A model generated the notes under the pieces. That model was not told the DNA's origin. It searched no databases and saw only the letters and a program-made list of their open reading frames with translations. A DNA stretch of 61,470 nucleotides from JASDSY01 sp041441465 (GTDB taxonomy: Bacteria > Muiribacteriota > UBA9980), in assembly GCA_041441465.1 (NCBI GenBank), contig JASDSY010000023.1, positions 1 through 61,470 of the forward strand. The letters run 5' to 3'. This document shows positions 26,545 to 35,807 of the stretch, in pieces. Position 1 is the first letter of the stretch, and the number at the start of each line of letters is the position of its first letter. Made by a program: the position numbers and the translations under genes.

Positions 26545-27699
26545 TTAATTTTCGTGCTTCTGTTTTTTATTCTGTTTGAAATATTCGGCTTTGTCTTTTG
26601 TCGCAGGCCACTGCGGATAAATCTCTTCGCATTCTTTTAATATTTCTACTGCTTCCGTTTCATGGTCCGAATCAAAAAGAGTTTGCGCTAAAGTGATATA
26701 AATTTTGCCGAGCCGCTTTTCTGATTTTTGAAGTTCCCTGAATTTGGCGATGGCGTCGTTCAAATTGTCATTTTGTATGAGTTTAATGATTTCATCCGAT
26801 TTGTCGCGGCTTACAAATAAGTTTTTCAAAAGTTCGGTGCTGTAATCGTCGCTTTGCTTTTTTTTGCCCTGATCGATAGCTGCCATGATTTTTTCGGAAG
26901 ATTCGAAATTGCCGTTCACTTTGAAGAGCTCCCAGGAATTGCCGTGTTTATCGCAACGTATGCGGACTTCGTATGAGAAATTGTCGTTATCATAAAAGTT
27001 GACGCACGAATAGTTTCCGCCATCCGGACATTTAGGCATTCCCTTTAAAAGGCCCGCGGCTATCAAATTATCTAATTCAGGCGACGCTTTAACTGAATAA
27101 TCCTTTTGAATTGCAGGATAAATCTGCCATACTGAATTTAAAAATTCTTCTATAATATAGCAATTGTGACGTTTTTCACTCATTTTTTCGTATTGCCTGT
27201 CAAAAACGTTTATTATTGAAAACTTTTTTTCCTTTTCTGAAAACTCAAGTATAAATTCCTGATTTATAATATCATTGTCGCTGTTTGAATACGATACTAT
27301 GGCGTTTACGGTTTCAGTTAATGAGCCGCTGTGCGATGAAATGGCGTATTTGAAATCTTTAAAAAGCTTGAAATCATTTATGAAATCGTCGGTCATAAAA
27401 CTTTCGCCGTTGTTCTGGCAAAGGCTGGCGGCTTTCTTTATATCGCCTGCTAAAACATATTTGATATATTCGTTTATGGTGCTGTCTGCCAAAGACACGC
27501 TGCTTGAATCAAGAGTGTTTTCTGAAGTCGAATCGCCCGCGGCGGGTATAGTTTTGCCGGCTGCGCCTGAAGCTGCCTGAACGGTATTATCATTTTTTTG
27601 CGCATACGCTTCCGAATAAAAAAAATCAAAACTGTGTGAAGAAAATAAAAAAATAAGCGCTATTATGGCTAGCGCATGAAAAAATTTAAATATATACAT
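26545..27699 (-). CDS. Exported protein with prepilin-like cysteine loop and TPR-like C-terminus
   Basis: 384 residues with a signal peptide (ALAIIALIFLFSSHSF, SEAYA cleavage region). A Ser/Ala-rich linker follows. Residues ~225-265 contain KGMPKCPDGGNYSC...IRCDKHGN, a C-P-GG-Y...C..HG arrangement that recurs in type II/IV pseudopilin-like proteins of several phyla. The C-terminal ~80 residues form helix pairs (DAIAKFRELQKSEKRLGKIY, TALE-like spacing) that suggest one or two TPRs. Function unknown, envelope location likely. It converges with the VWA-like gene (18 bp gap) and has its own promoter. Confidence 0.7.
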   Translation of the reverse strand: MYIFKFFHALAIIALIFLFSSHSFDFFYSEAYAQKNDNTVQAASGAAGKTIPAAGDSTSENTLDSSSVSLADSTINEYIKYVLAGDIKKAASLCQNNGESFMTDDFINDFKLFKDFKYAISSHSGSLTETVNAIVSYSNSDNDIINQEFILEFSEKEKKFSIINVFDRQYEKMSEKRHNCYIIEEFLNSVWQIYPAIQKDYSVKASPELDNLIAAGLLKGMPKCPDGGNYSCVNFYDNDNFSYEVRIRCDKHGNSWELFKVNGNFESSEKIMAAIDQGKKKQSDDYSTELLKNLFVSRDKSDEIIKLIQNDNLNDAIAKFRELQKSEKRLGKIYITLAQTLFDSDHETEAVEILKECEEIYPQWPATKDKAEYFKQNKKQKHEN

Positions 27700-27793
27700 A
27701 AAAACCCCTTCAATAAAACCTTTTTGATTTGGTATTTTTTGGTTGCAGCTGATAAAAAAGTCAGTGATAAGTTACTTTGCTGTTTTTTATGAA

Positions 27794-27822
27794 ATAATAT
27801 CATATTTTAATTTTTAATTCAA
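27794..27822 (-). promoter_or_regulatory. Promoter for the prepilin-like exported protein
   Basis: Minus strand TTGAAT (27822-27817), 17-bp spacer, TATTAT (27799-27794). Confidence 0.6.
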
Positions 27823-28128
27823 TAAAAATATGGTAATTGCGTTAATATTTTAAAAAATAATAAAAATAAAATAAAAAGTTGTTTTTTATGGTTAGTTTAT
27901 ATTATAATATTTCCCGAAATTTAATGATTCGAAAAATAAATTTAACGCCGCCGCAGATACTTGGAAGCTTTATTTAATGCCGAAAACTGTAAATATAAAT
28001 TCCGCGGTTTGACGGGAAAATTTTTAATTTTTTTAGTAAAAATTAATATCGCTTGTTTTGAATAATAATTAAGAAATTAAATTTTAAAATTACTAATTTT
28101 TAAGAGTGTTGCGTAAAACAGCAGAAAT
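27823..28128. other. AT-rich divergent intergenic region
   Basis: Between the minus-strand prepilin-like gene promoter and the gene at 28129. A small G+C-rich patch (27945-28020) interrupts it; I could not fold it into a known RNA. No promoter with good -35 and -10 is obvious for 28129. Confidence 0.4.
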
Positions 28129-30843
28129 ATGAACGATAAATTTAATGAAGATGACAATCTAAATTCGAATAAAAAAGATAACTATTATGACGACGGCTTG
28201 TTAGATAATAGTCAAATCCAAAAGGCCTCTTCTAATGTACGTTTTTATAATAAAATAATTGTAGCGGCAGTGGCTATGGTGATTTTAACCGGCGCTATAT
28301 GCGGCATTTACTTATATAAACACATATTTTTAAGCGGCCGTTCGGGTGATATGCTGAATGAGCCTGCGGAAAACCAGCGCGGTAAAAACGCTGAAAAGAA
28401 AACTAAAAAGGTCAAAGCTTTTGATTCCGATAATTTACAAACTGTAAAGTTAAGCCAGAACCAGGAAAATGATCGGAAAAACAGGAAAAAAGATCGTCCC
28501 GATAATTTTTCCGGAAGCGTAAGCGGAACCAACGGAAAGCCTTCCGATAATTCGAGCGATAGCGCTAAGGCCAAAGATATTGCCGATAATAAAAGCCAGC
28601 CTGCTCAAGACGATAAGAAAAATAATGTGATTTTGAAAAACGGTCCGGCTTATACGGCTGAAACCAACCTGGCGGCGGAAAAAAACATGCCGTCAGGCGC
28701 CGATACGAACGTTATTTCGCTGAAAACAGACAAAATCGCCGATACATCTGAAATTTTATTGACCGGTACCGCTGAAATTGCCGTTAACTCAAATAACACG
28801 GAATCGTCTTCTGAAGTAAGTTCTGATTCGACTGCGGTTTCAAATTCCAGCCGGCACGTGATGAATAAAGATTCATCAGTTTCTGCGGCCGATGACGGCG
28901 CCGGTAAAACTGCCGCCCGGACTTCTGAAGTCGCTGCCGCTAAAACTAAAGCGCAGTTAACGAATGAAATTTCGCTTGCTTCGCCGGCTCCGAATATTAA
29001 TACCGATCAGGTTGAATTATATATTTGCACCGGAGAATATTTAAAGGCGCTCGATTTTATAAATAAAGAACTTTCAAATAAAAATATAGCACCGGCGGAC
29101 GGCGATTACCTTAAGCTGGCCGGGGCTAAAATAGAGCTTTTAGCTAATAACAACCTTAAAGGCGCTTATAATTACCTTTCACAGGCCAAAAACTATAGCG
29201 CTAACCCTATGCTTTATTATTATATTTACCTTTATATATTCGCGGATAATTCGCCTGAAAATTGCCGCAAGCTTTTAAATAAAATCGTTGAAACCACTGA
29301 TATATCATTTAAGGATGAGGAAAAATTAGAGCTTGCCAAAGCGCTTATTTTCAAAAATTTTCTTATCGAGGCTGAAAAATTTATCGCAGCCGTCGTTAAC
29401 GAAACCAAATACAAGGCTGAAATAAGTAATTTTAAAAACATAATTTCCCTTAAAAGGCAATCCGAAAAATTTTTAAACGAGAATAAAACCATCTTTAAAA
29501 ATTACTTTACCGTTGATAATACGGCGGTTTGCGGCGGAAAAATCCTTGTTGCGGAGAAAATAAAGTTCCAGAACCTTTCTTTTAATGTTAAACAGATTTT
29601 TAGCGCCATTATTTCAGATAAAATTTTTATTTTTTGCGATGCAAGTAATTTTCTTGAATTAAATCCGATATCTGGCAAAGTAGATTTTAATTATAAATTA
29701 AGCAGCCCGGCCGGTTACGAACTCTTAAGTATTGATTACATAAATGAACATCAATTCTGCGGGCTTTTGAAATCAGCGGCCGGTAAATATCAGTTGGTCT
29801 CGATAAAAAATTCTGCTTTTAAAAAAGAATTTATGCCGGCATATTTCGCGCAAAAAGAATTCGATTCGCCTTTTTATATATCGCCTGACGGCAAATACGC
29901 AGCTTTTATGAAAACTGCCAAAAGCAAAGCGCAGGGTTATTGCGATATTGAGATAATATCTCTTAAAAACGGCCAAAAAATTTATTCGGATATGAATATA
30001 TTTTTTAATGAACTGAATTCGAATTTGTTAGCATTTAACGGAGAAACTAAACAATATTCGCCGATTGATAAGAGTTTTGAAACTAAATTTTTGTATTTTT
30101 TCAAGCCGGCCGATGAAAACAGCCTGAAGAAAAATGAGAAAGAAAGAGGCGCCGGCGACATAAAATTGCGCCTATACCGTCTTAATCTCGAAACTAACGA
30201 TTTGAAAGCTTTATTCCAGGTTAATGTTAAATCTTTTTCAGATATAATTATGTGCTGCTCGACCAGCGCCAGAAGATTGCTGTTATCATATAACGGCGCC
30301 GCTTTCGGGCCGCAGTTCGGAAATTTTTCCGGAGTGGCCGGCGCCTATCAGTGGATACTTTCCGAACTTGCCGATAATGTGTTTAAAGTTAATTCGAATT
30401 TTTCGGCGGCTGTTTGCTGCGATATTGCCCAGGACTCTAAGTCATTGAACTTATTTCAAATATCGCCAGACGGAAGCGCGTGTAAATATATTTTTAAAAC
30501 TGCCGCAGTTAAAGACTTGTTGACGCATATAGATAAGCTTTCTAAAATAAATTTAAAATCGGCTATGGAATTAATAAGCGAATTCGAGCTGACTAATCCT
30601 GAAATGATGCCGGCTGACGCTAAAACTTATGAAGCGGTTTCTAATGAAGTAAAAAAAGCGTTTTTGAAACAGGCAAATAACGAAGAATTCATGAATTGCG
30701 TCACATTAAAAAGAATGGGGCTCTGGAAATCGGCCGTTGACAGGCTCGAACAATACCTGAAAACCGGCGATGCACACCAGACCAAAGATTTGATAGAACT
30801 TAAGGAAGAATTGAGGAAATCTTTTGAACTTATCAAAAAATAA
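28129..30843 (+). CDS. Large single-pass membrane protein with low-complexity linker and helical-repeat/propeller-like region
   Basis: 904 residues. A cytoplasmic acidic/Asn-rich N-terminus (1-42) precedes one membrane helix (residues ~43-65, IIVAAVAMVILTGAICGIY). Residues ~70-280 are low-complexity Ser/Lys/Asp/Ala and likely disordered. Residues ~290-430 form TPR-like helix pairs (YLKALDFINKELSNK, LKGAYNYLSQAKNYS). Residues ~440-780 have beta-propeller-like strands (SGKVDFNY, SPDGKYAAFMK) and the end is helical again. No ribosome binding site is evident. It overlaps the downstream helicase gene by 20 bp, so they are co-transcribed, which is odd because one is a membrane protein and the other a DNA helicase. 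Function unknown. Confidence 0.75.
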   Translation: MNDKFNEDDNLNSNKKDNYYDDGLLDNSQIQKASSNVRFYNKIIVAAVAMVILTGAICGIYLYKHIFLSGRSGDMLNEPAENQRGKNAEKKTKKVKAFDSDNLQTVKLSQNQENDRKNRKKDRPDNFSGSVSGTNGKPSDNSSDSAKAKDIADNKSQPAQDDKKNNVILKNGPAYTAETNLAAEKNMPSGADTNVISLKTDKIADTSEILLTGTAEIAVNSNNTESSSEVSSDSTAVSNSSRHVMNKDSSVSAADDGAGKTAARTSEVAAAKTKAQLTNEISLASPAPNINTDQVELYICTGEYLKALDFINKELSNKNIAPADGDYLKLAGAKIELLANNNLKGAYNYLSQAKNYSANPMLYYYIYLYIFADNSPENCRKLLNKIVETTDISFKDEEKLELAKALIFKNFLIEAEKFIAAVVNETKYKAEISNFKNIISLKRQSEKFLNENKTIFKNYFTVDNTAVCGGKILVAEKIKFQNLSFNVKQIFSAIISDKIFIFCDASNFLELNPISGKVDFNYKLSSPAGYELLSIDYINEHQFCGLLKSAAGKYQLVSIKNSAFKKEFMPAYFAQKEFDSPFYISPDGKYAAFMKTAKSKAQGYCDIEIISLKNGQKIYSDMNIFFNELNSNLLAFNGETKQYSPIDKSFETKFLYFFKPADENSLKKNEKERGAGDIKLRLYRLNLETNDLKALFQVNVKSFSDIIMCCSTSARRLLLSYNGAAFGPQFGNFSGVAGAYQWILSELADNVFKVNSNFSAAVCCDIAQDSKSLNLFQISPDGSACKYIFKTAAVKDLLTHIDKLSKINLKSAMELISEFELTNPEMMPADAKTYEAVSNEVKKAFLKQANNEEFMNCVTLKRMGLWKSAVDRLEQYLKTGDAHQTKDLIELKEELRKSFELIKK

Positions 30844-33076
30844 TTCCAATACTCAGATCAGCGATATTAAATTTATAACCGAATATTTTAAAACCGGCGG
30901 AATAATATCGCGCGCGTTTGAAGGTTACGAAGAACGCCGCGGTCAGGCTGAAATGGCCTGCGCGATTTATCACTCTCTTTCGGAAGAACGCCATTCGCTC
31001 ATCGAAGCGCCGTGCGGCATCGGCAAAAGTTACGCTTACCTCATACCTGCCGCGCTTTACGCTAAGGCATCCGGCGAAAAGGTAGTAATTTCAACCAATA
31101 CCAAAACTTTACAGGAACAGCTTAAAAATAACGACCTTCCTACGATTACCCAAAAATTCGGGCTCGATTTTAAATATAAAATACTCAAAGGCAAGAATAA
31201 CTATATATGCCTGCGCAAACTATTCGATATCAAAAATAACGGCATACCTTTAGATTTATTCAGCGACTACGCCGGCGGCCGCGTTAAAATGAAAACCGAC
31301 CTTTATCTGGACGCTGTAGCTAAAATCATTGCCGATAATACCGCTGAATTTGAGGAACTTGACCACGAAACTTCAAACGATATCCAGCTGCAAAAGATGA
31401 TAGCCTGCCAGAGTCTCGACTGCGTCGGGGGACGCTGCGAGTATTTTAAGGAATGCAATTATTTTTCCGCGGTGCAGCAGGCCCAAAAATCCGATGTCAT
31501 TATCGTCAATCATTCACTTTATTTTTCATGTCTTATGGTCGAGGCTAACGAAGATAACGAAATTATGCAAAGACGCGAAAAGGCCGTTAAATATGATCCG
31601 GATTTCAGCGGCGATCAGATACTCGAAGAAAAGACATTCGCTAACCCTATCCCGCCGCATACTAAAGTTATTTTCGACGAGGCCCACCATATTCCTGATG
31701 TGGCTCAGAAAAGCTTCTCGCTTGCCATTTCATTCGCTAAATTTAACGCCAATATCAATATGATTCTTTACGCGCTTAAAAAAAATATCAGCAAGAAATA
31801 CAAAAAACTGCAGGAACGCCTTAATGAACAGAAATTCATAATCGACGAGCAGCTTAAATTATATTTCAATTACTTCAGCTCCAATCTTTCAAACGAATTC
31901 GGAGCGAAACGCGCCGAGGAAACCGCCATGCCTGCCGCCAATAACGGCGACGAGTCGCAATCGTCGATCGCGCTCTTAAAACAGCTTTTGTTTAACCGAA
32001 ACCATCTTTCTATGATAAGCGCCAATCCAAACGTAAATACGTTAAACGGCGCGTTCGAGAAAATGAACGCCATTATCGAAGAAATCGGCGAAATCCTCGC
32101 TGAAAATAAAGTGCCGCTCAACGTCTCCGGTATGAATCGAATCTTTCTTGAAATGACCGATCTTATAGAATTCTGGCACGAAGTCAATAAACTAGGCGAC
32201 GGTTATATTTTATGGGGTACCATGCCCTGGCAGTCGCTTAATGATTCACGCGCGGCAACTGATGTCGAACTTATCGCATCGCCGCTTGAAGTCGCGCCGA
32301 TACTAGCGCGCGAACTTTTCGGCAAGCGCAAATCCGTCGTCATGACCTCCGCTACCCTTTCTACCGATAATAACTTCAAGTACATAAAAGGCGAAACCGG
32401 CCTTAGTAATTTCGATCCTATCGAAATTATGCTCGATTCACCCTATGATATCGAGCGCCAGACCGGATTTATAATTCCGCCTGTCGAGGCAACCCCGAAA
32501 GACCGCAACTTCAGCGTCGCAGTCGCAAAATGGGTGCAAGACATTATTTGCCACTCCAACGGCCGTACCCTTGTCCTGTTTACTTCAAAATACCTCATGG
32601 ATTATACTTACCGCGAGCTCTCGCTTAAAATGAAGCTCGACGGTTACTCGATCCTCGTCCAGGGGCAGGAACCTAAAGGCTCGCTTTTAAAAAAATTTAA
32701 AAATGATGTTCATTCCAGCCTCTTTGCACTCGACAGTTTCTGGGAAGGTATCGACGTTAAAGGCGAGTCGCTTTCCACCCTTGTTATCACTAAACTTCCC
32801 TTCAAAGTGCCGACTCACCCTCTGAACGAGGCGCGCGACGCCTACATGAAACGCCAGAACCGCGACCCATTTTCTGAAAGCTCAATCCCGTGGACTATCC
32901 TGAAACTCAAACAGGGCATCGGCCGCCTCATACGCCAAAAAAGCGATAAGGGCGTTCTCGTAATACTCGATACGCGCCTCCGCGATACCGCTTACGGCCG
33001 GAAGATCGTTAACGCGCTTCCCAAATATAACTACATCAAGAGCATTGATAAAATCCAGGAATTTTTGAAAAAGTAA
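30824..33076 (+). CDS. DinG-family (XPD-like) Fe-S DNA helicase
   Basis: 750 residues from TTG 30824, which lies seven bases after GAGGAA and inside the end of the upstream gene. Superfamily 2 motifs: Walker A EAPCGIGKS (GIGKS at 65-69), Ia STNTKTLQEQL, DEAH box at 285-288 with a further H, motif III VMTSATLS, and motif VI KQGIGRLIR. Four cysteines, C129, C200, C205 and C211, have the spacing of the DinG 4Fe-4S domain. The protein would unwind DNA, including D-loops or R-loops, with 5'-3' polarity in the cytoplasm. Unlike the 56.6-kb relative it has all catalytic motifs but no exonuclease domain. Confidence 0.9.
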   Translation: MNLSKNNSNTQISDIKFITEYFKTGGIISRAFEGYEERRGQAEMACAIYHSLSEERHSLIEAPCGIGKSYAYLIPAALYAKASGEKVVISTNTKTLQEQLKNNDLPTITQKFGLDFKYKILKGKNNYICLRKLFDIKNNGIPLDLFSDYAGGRVKMKTDLYLDAVAKIIADNTAEFEELDHETSNDIQLQKMIACQSLDCVGGRCEYFKECNYFSAVQQAQKSDVIIVNHSLYFSCLMVEANEDNEIMQRREKAVKYDPDFSGDQILEEKTFANPIPPHTKVIFDEAHHIPDVAQKSFSLAISFAKFNANINMILYALKKNISKKYKKLQERLNEQKFIIDEQLKLYFNYFSSNLSNEFGAKRAEETAMPAANNGDESQSSIALLKQLLFNRNHLSMISANPNVNTLNGAFEKMNAIIEEIGEILAENKVPLNVSGMNRIFLEMTDLIEFWHEVNKLGDGYILWGTMPWQSLNDSRAATDVELIASPLEVAPILARELFGKRKSVVMTSATLSTDNNFKYIKGETGLSNFDPIEIMLDSPYDIERQTGFIIPPVEATPKDRNFSVAVAKWVQDIICHSNGRTLVLFTSKYLMDYTYRELSLKMKLDGYSILVQGQEPKGSLLKKFKNDVHSSLFALDSFWEGIDVKGESLSTLVITKLPFKVPTHPLNEARDAYMKRQNRDPFSESSIPWTILKLKQGIGRLIRQKSDKGVLVILDTRLRDTAYGRKIVNALPKYNYIKSIDKIQEFLKK

Positions 33077-33575
33077 TTATGATTTCCAGGTTATCAACTC
33101 TTTCTTTTTATTTATGATTGACTTTTGAAGATTTTTTGTCAGGGGGCGGCAAAGGAATTATTCCTTTCCGCCCCCTTGAAACCCCCACCCATCCTGCTGC
33201 TTTTTTATTTTGGGTTTGGTTTTTGATGCCCGTAAAGCGCAAACTTCGTTTGCTTGCTTTGCGGGCATTCGGCAATCGGCCGCGTGTATTTTAAGGCAAT
33301 TATAACTTGCCGTTTGCGGCCGAAGGCGTACTATGTTTTATTTGAAAAATTTTTTCGGCAGGCCTCCGCGCCTGCTCGCAAAATTATCATTTCAAATTTT
33401 CAAAAAGTGAAATTTGTTCACTATATGAATTTATTTATCACCACAAAAAGCTCTTTAAATAAGGTTTTTTATGGTGATGCTTCATGCTGAAAAAATCAAA
33501 TTGTTCACTACAAAAATGTCAAAAGGCATGCTATCATTGATAATAGAGGAAGATAAATGAAAAGGGGGAAATGAT
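33077..33575. other. Intergenic region carrying palindromic repeat copy 2
   Basis: The first 320 bp hold repeat copy 2. The remainder (33400-33575) includes a small AGTGAA/TTCACT hairpin at 33405-33422 and the AGGGGG ribosome binding site of the next gene; no additional gene is seen. Confidence 0.55.
33141..33400. repeat. Composite palindromic repeat, copy 2 (one-ended)
   Basis: It starts with the GGGGGCGG...CCGCCCCC hairpin (33142-33176, inner AAAGGAAT/ATTCCTTT) and CCCCCACCCATCCTGCT, identical in order to copy 3. It contains the CGGCAATCGGCCGCG / GTTTGCGGCCGAAG arms and a CAGGC...GCCTG hairpin. The second terminal hairpin found in copies 1 and 3 is missing. Confidence 0.8.
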
Positions 33576-34280
33576 ATGAGTTTAAGAAATGACGAAAAAA
33601 ATATTTTTGAAAAAATCAGCGGCTGTGAGAGTAATAATTTGCTTCATGAAATGGGATGGGTAATGGCGGACCTGACAAAAAATATAATGAATGAATATAT
33701 AGTTCCAGTAATTGAAGGTAAATTGTCATCCGCTTACGGACCCGAGAAAAAAATATTCCCGCGGGCAGGCGATATAGTGATTGTTATGAACAATGGTTCA
33801 AAAATATCTGATGAAGAAACAGAGACGGAAGAAGAAAATATTGACTTTGAAAGCGCCGGTGCTAAAGATGATATGTCTATTGATATGGCGGAATTTGGTG
33901 TATTTGACGATAACGGCGGAATTATTCATATAGGGCGCGAAGAAAAATGTAACGTTATAGTGCGGTCGGAGCTTTCAGATTTTTTGAATGGTTCGGAAAA
34001 GTATTATATTTTTATGGCTGATGAATTTGATGAGAAAAATTTTAAGGCCAGTAAATCAAAATGTTCGAAGGTTATGGAAGAATTTGAATTTCAGGACAAT
34101 ATCGGCTGTCTGCTGCGGGCAAAATCATTAATGGGCGCTCAAATAAGCTTCAAAAACATTTATTACGACTCGCTCGCTTTTACTTTGTGGTGCAAGTTTA
34201 ATATAAACAGCCCTGATGCAGTAAAAAGCGCTATGTCAGCTATCGCAGACCATATTGTAACCGTTGAAAACGAGCAATAA
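33576..34280 (+). CDS. Hypothetical acidic protein
   Basis: 234 residues, no signal peptide. It opens with a helical segment (SNNLLHEMGWVMADLTKNIMNEY), then RAGDIVIVMNNG, a very acidic linker (EETETEEENIDFE) and a mixed alpha/beta C-terminal half. I recognise no family. Its ribosome binding site is AGGGGGAA. It is the first of four co-directional genes (33576-35517) with short gaps, probably an operon located between repeat copy 2 and the 65-bp promoter repeat. Confidence 0.65.
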   Translation: MSLRNDEKNIFEKISGCESNNLLHEMGWVMADLTKNIMNEYIVPVIEGKLSSAYGPEKKIFPRAGDIVIVMNNGSKISDEETETEEENIDFESAGAKDDMSIDMAEFGVFDDNGGIIHIGREEKCNVIVRSELSDFLNGSEKYYIFMADEFDEKNFKASKSKCSKVMEEFEFQDNIGCLLRAKSLMGAQISFKNIYYDSLAFTLWCKFNINSPDAVKSAMSAIADHIVTVENEQ

Positions 34281-34331
34281 TATTTTATAATTTTAATGGT
34301 GAAGTTTTAAAAATTTTGAGGAGGAAAGATT

Positions 34332-34901
34332 ATGAATAAAAACAATAACAATTATAAAAACAAAAATAATGAAAAGAATAAAAACAATAAGCCGATCGAT
34401 TCGATTTTAAATAATAATCCTGCGGTTATAAACGATGATGGTGTATATTCCGAAGCCGTTTCGACAGAGTTGAAAGTTGAAAAGTCAGAGCAAGCTGATG
34501 TTTTGAAACAGGATAATATTGATGAAACTTCAAAACCGTTTTTTGTGAAGAAAATGCCGGAAATAGTTATTAATGAAAGTGAATATGCGAATGTTGAAAT
34601 ACAAAATTTTGAAGATCTGGAAATTAAATTAAATAAAAATGAAGCCAGGAAAAAAGAGTTAAATAAAAAATGGTTTGAAATAACCAGCCGGCAATTTAAA
34701 ATATTATGTGAAAATTCTAAATTGACGACTAAAATTTTTGAAACTGATTGGGAATATAGCAGTGAATTTGACGAATTTGTAGCATCCATCATAGGGAAAA
34801 AATCCAGGCCGTTCGCGATGAAAATAAAACAAAATGAAAATGAGTATAGTGAAAACGAGAAAGAGTTAAAAAGGATTGAACAAGAGCTCAGTAATTTATA
34901 A
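34332..34901 (+). CDS. Hypothetical Asn/Lys-rich coiled-coil protein
   Basis: 189 residues. The first 20 are almost only N and K (MNKNNNNYKNKN), the middle is acidic and disordered, and residues ~95-189 are a charged coiled coil (EIKLNKNEARKKELNKK). Ribosome binding site GGAGGA. No family recognised. It lies 51 bp after the acidic protein and 17 bp before the GIY-YIG-like gene. Confidence 0.6.
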   Translation: MNKNNNNYKNKNNEKNKNNKPIDSILNNNPAVINDDGVYSEAVSTELKVEKSEQADVLKQDNIDETSKPFFVKKMPEIVINESEYANVEIQNFEDLEIKLNKNEARKKELNKKWFEITSRQFKILCENSKLTTKIFETDWEYSSEFDEFVASIIGKKSRPFAMKIKQNENEYSENEKELKRIEQELSNL

Positions 34902-34918
34902 ATACGGGAGGATAAAAA

Positions 34919-35314
34919 ATGAGCTTATTTGATGTAGTGAAAAATATTACAAATACAGATTTTTCAGATACCGCTGAAAAACCGCTCCCTTTGAAATACA
35001 GCTGTTCAAGTTTAAAAGACGCGTATTGCAGCCAGCTGGCGCCGGCGAGTCCAGGCGTTTATAAGTTATACTTAAATGGACAGTTGATGAAAGTCGGCAA
35101 AGCCGCTGACGGCCTTAGAAAAAGATTCAGCGATTATTACCGCGGCGTGGTGGGCGGCACGGCCGGCCTTAAACACATAAATGAGGCGAATAGAGATATC
35201 ATAATCGCAGTGTGGGTTGAATGCGAAACCTCGCAATGCCGCGATCTCGAACTCAAATTATATCGTGAAGCCGAAATGCGCGGCGAGAAAATGCCATGGT
35301 CCGAAAGAAAATAG
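34919..35314 (+). CDS. GIY-YIG-like nuclease-fold protein
   Basis: 131 residues. SPGVYKLYLNGQLMKVGKAA (residues 45-63 region) matches the GIY...YIG strands in the form GVY and KVG, followed by GLRKRFSDYY with the conserved arginine (R67 or R69) and a late glutamate in CRDLELKLYREAE. The fold call is from motif order; a nuclease function needs the Arg and Glu, which are present. It could also be a non-catalytic member. GGGAGGA precedes the ATG. Confidence 0.6.
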   Translation: MSLFDVVKNITNTDFSDTAEKPLPLKYSCSSLKDAYCSQLAPASPGVYKLYLNGQLMKVGKAADGLRKRFSDYYRGVVGGTAGLKHINEANRDIIIAVWVECETSQCRDLELKLYREAEMRGEKMPWSERK

Positions 35315-35355
35315 CCGCAAAAATAAAATCAAGAATGAAAAAGGAAGTGTTATTT

Positions 35356-35517
35356 ATGAAAATGAATGTTATATTTCCGACCGATCCATTATTTCCGTGG
35401 CCAAAGAAAATTCCTCCGATTTTTGAAAAACCAGGAAAGAAAAACGGCCCTGAAAAGCTGGCAAAAATCTTAAAAGAGCTTGTCGATATCATATTTTCTA
35501 AAAAAAAGAAAAAGTAA
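35356..35517 (+). CDS. Short Lys/Pro-rich hypothetical protein
   Basis: 53 residues from ATG 35356, which follows AAGGAAG; a longer reading from 35296 would overlap the GIY-YIG-like gene. It has a Pro-rich first half (PTDPLFPWPKKIPPIFEKP), an amphipathic helix and a terminal poly-lysine. No family recognised. Coding status rests on the ribosome binding site and operon position only. Confidence 0.4.
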   Translation: MKMNVIFPTDPLFPWPKKIPPIFEKPGKKNGPEKLAKILKELVDIIFSKKKKK

Positions 35518-35623
35518 CTATTTAAAGTATGCGACTTTGGTTGGGGAAATTTGAAAAATCATATTTTAGGCGTTTATTTTCTTTGAAAAATATATTTTTT
35601 AGAATATATATGTCAAATATATG

Positions 35624-35688
35624 TTGCAAAAAATCTTTCTTTGAATTATAATAATACCTTAAAAAAATGATTTTTTCTATATAGTTTT
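35624..35688 (+). repeat. 65-bp promoter-bearing direct repeat, left copy
   Basis: Identical at 64 of 65 bases to 52779-52843. It contains TTGCAA (35624-35629), a 17-bp spacer and TATAAT (35647-35652), then a conserved leader with AAAAAAATGATTTTTT. It is the promoter for the dynamin-like gene set starting at 35808; transcription would begin near 35659. Confidence 0.85.
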
Positions 35689-35807
35689 GATTGAATAAAT
35701 ATTCAATTATGATTTTTAAATATTTTTACTTTTAAATTATCAGCTGGCAAAAATAAGATTTGATTTTTAAAATTTCATATTTTAAGTAACAGGAAGGTAT
35801 TTTTCAT

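Noticed and set aside
27945..28020. Possible structured RNA in a G+C-rich patch
   Set aside because: I could not build a convincing fold or match a known riboswitch consensus.
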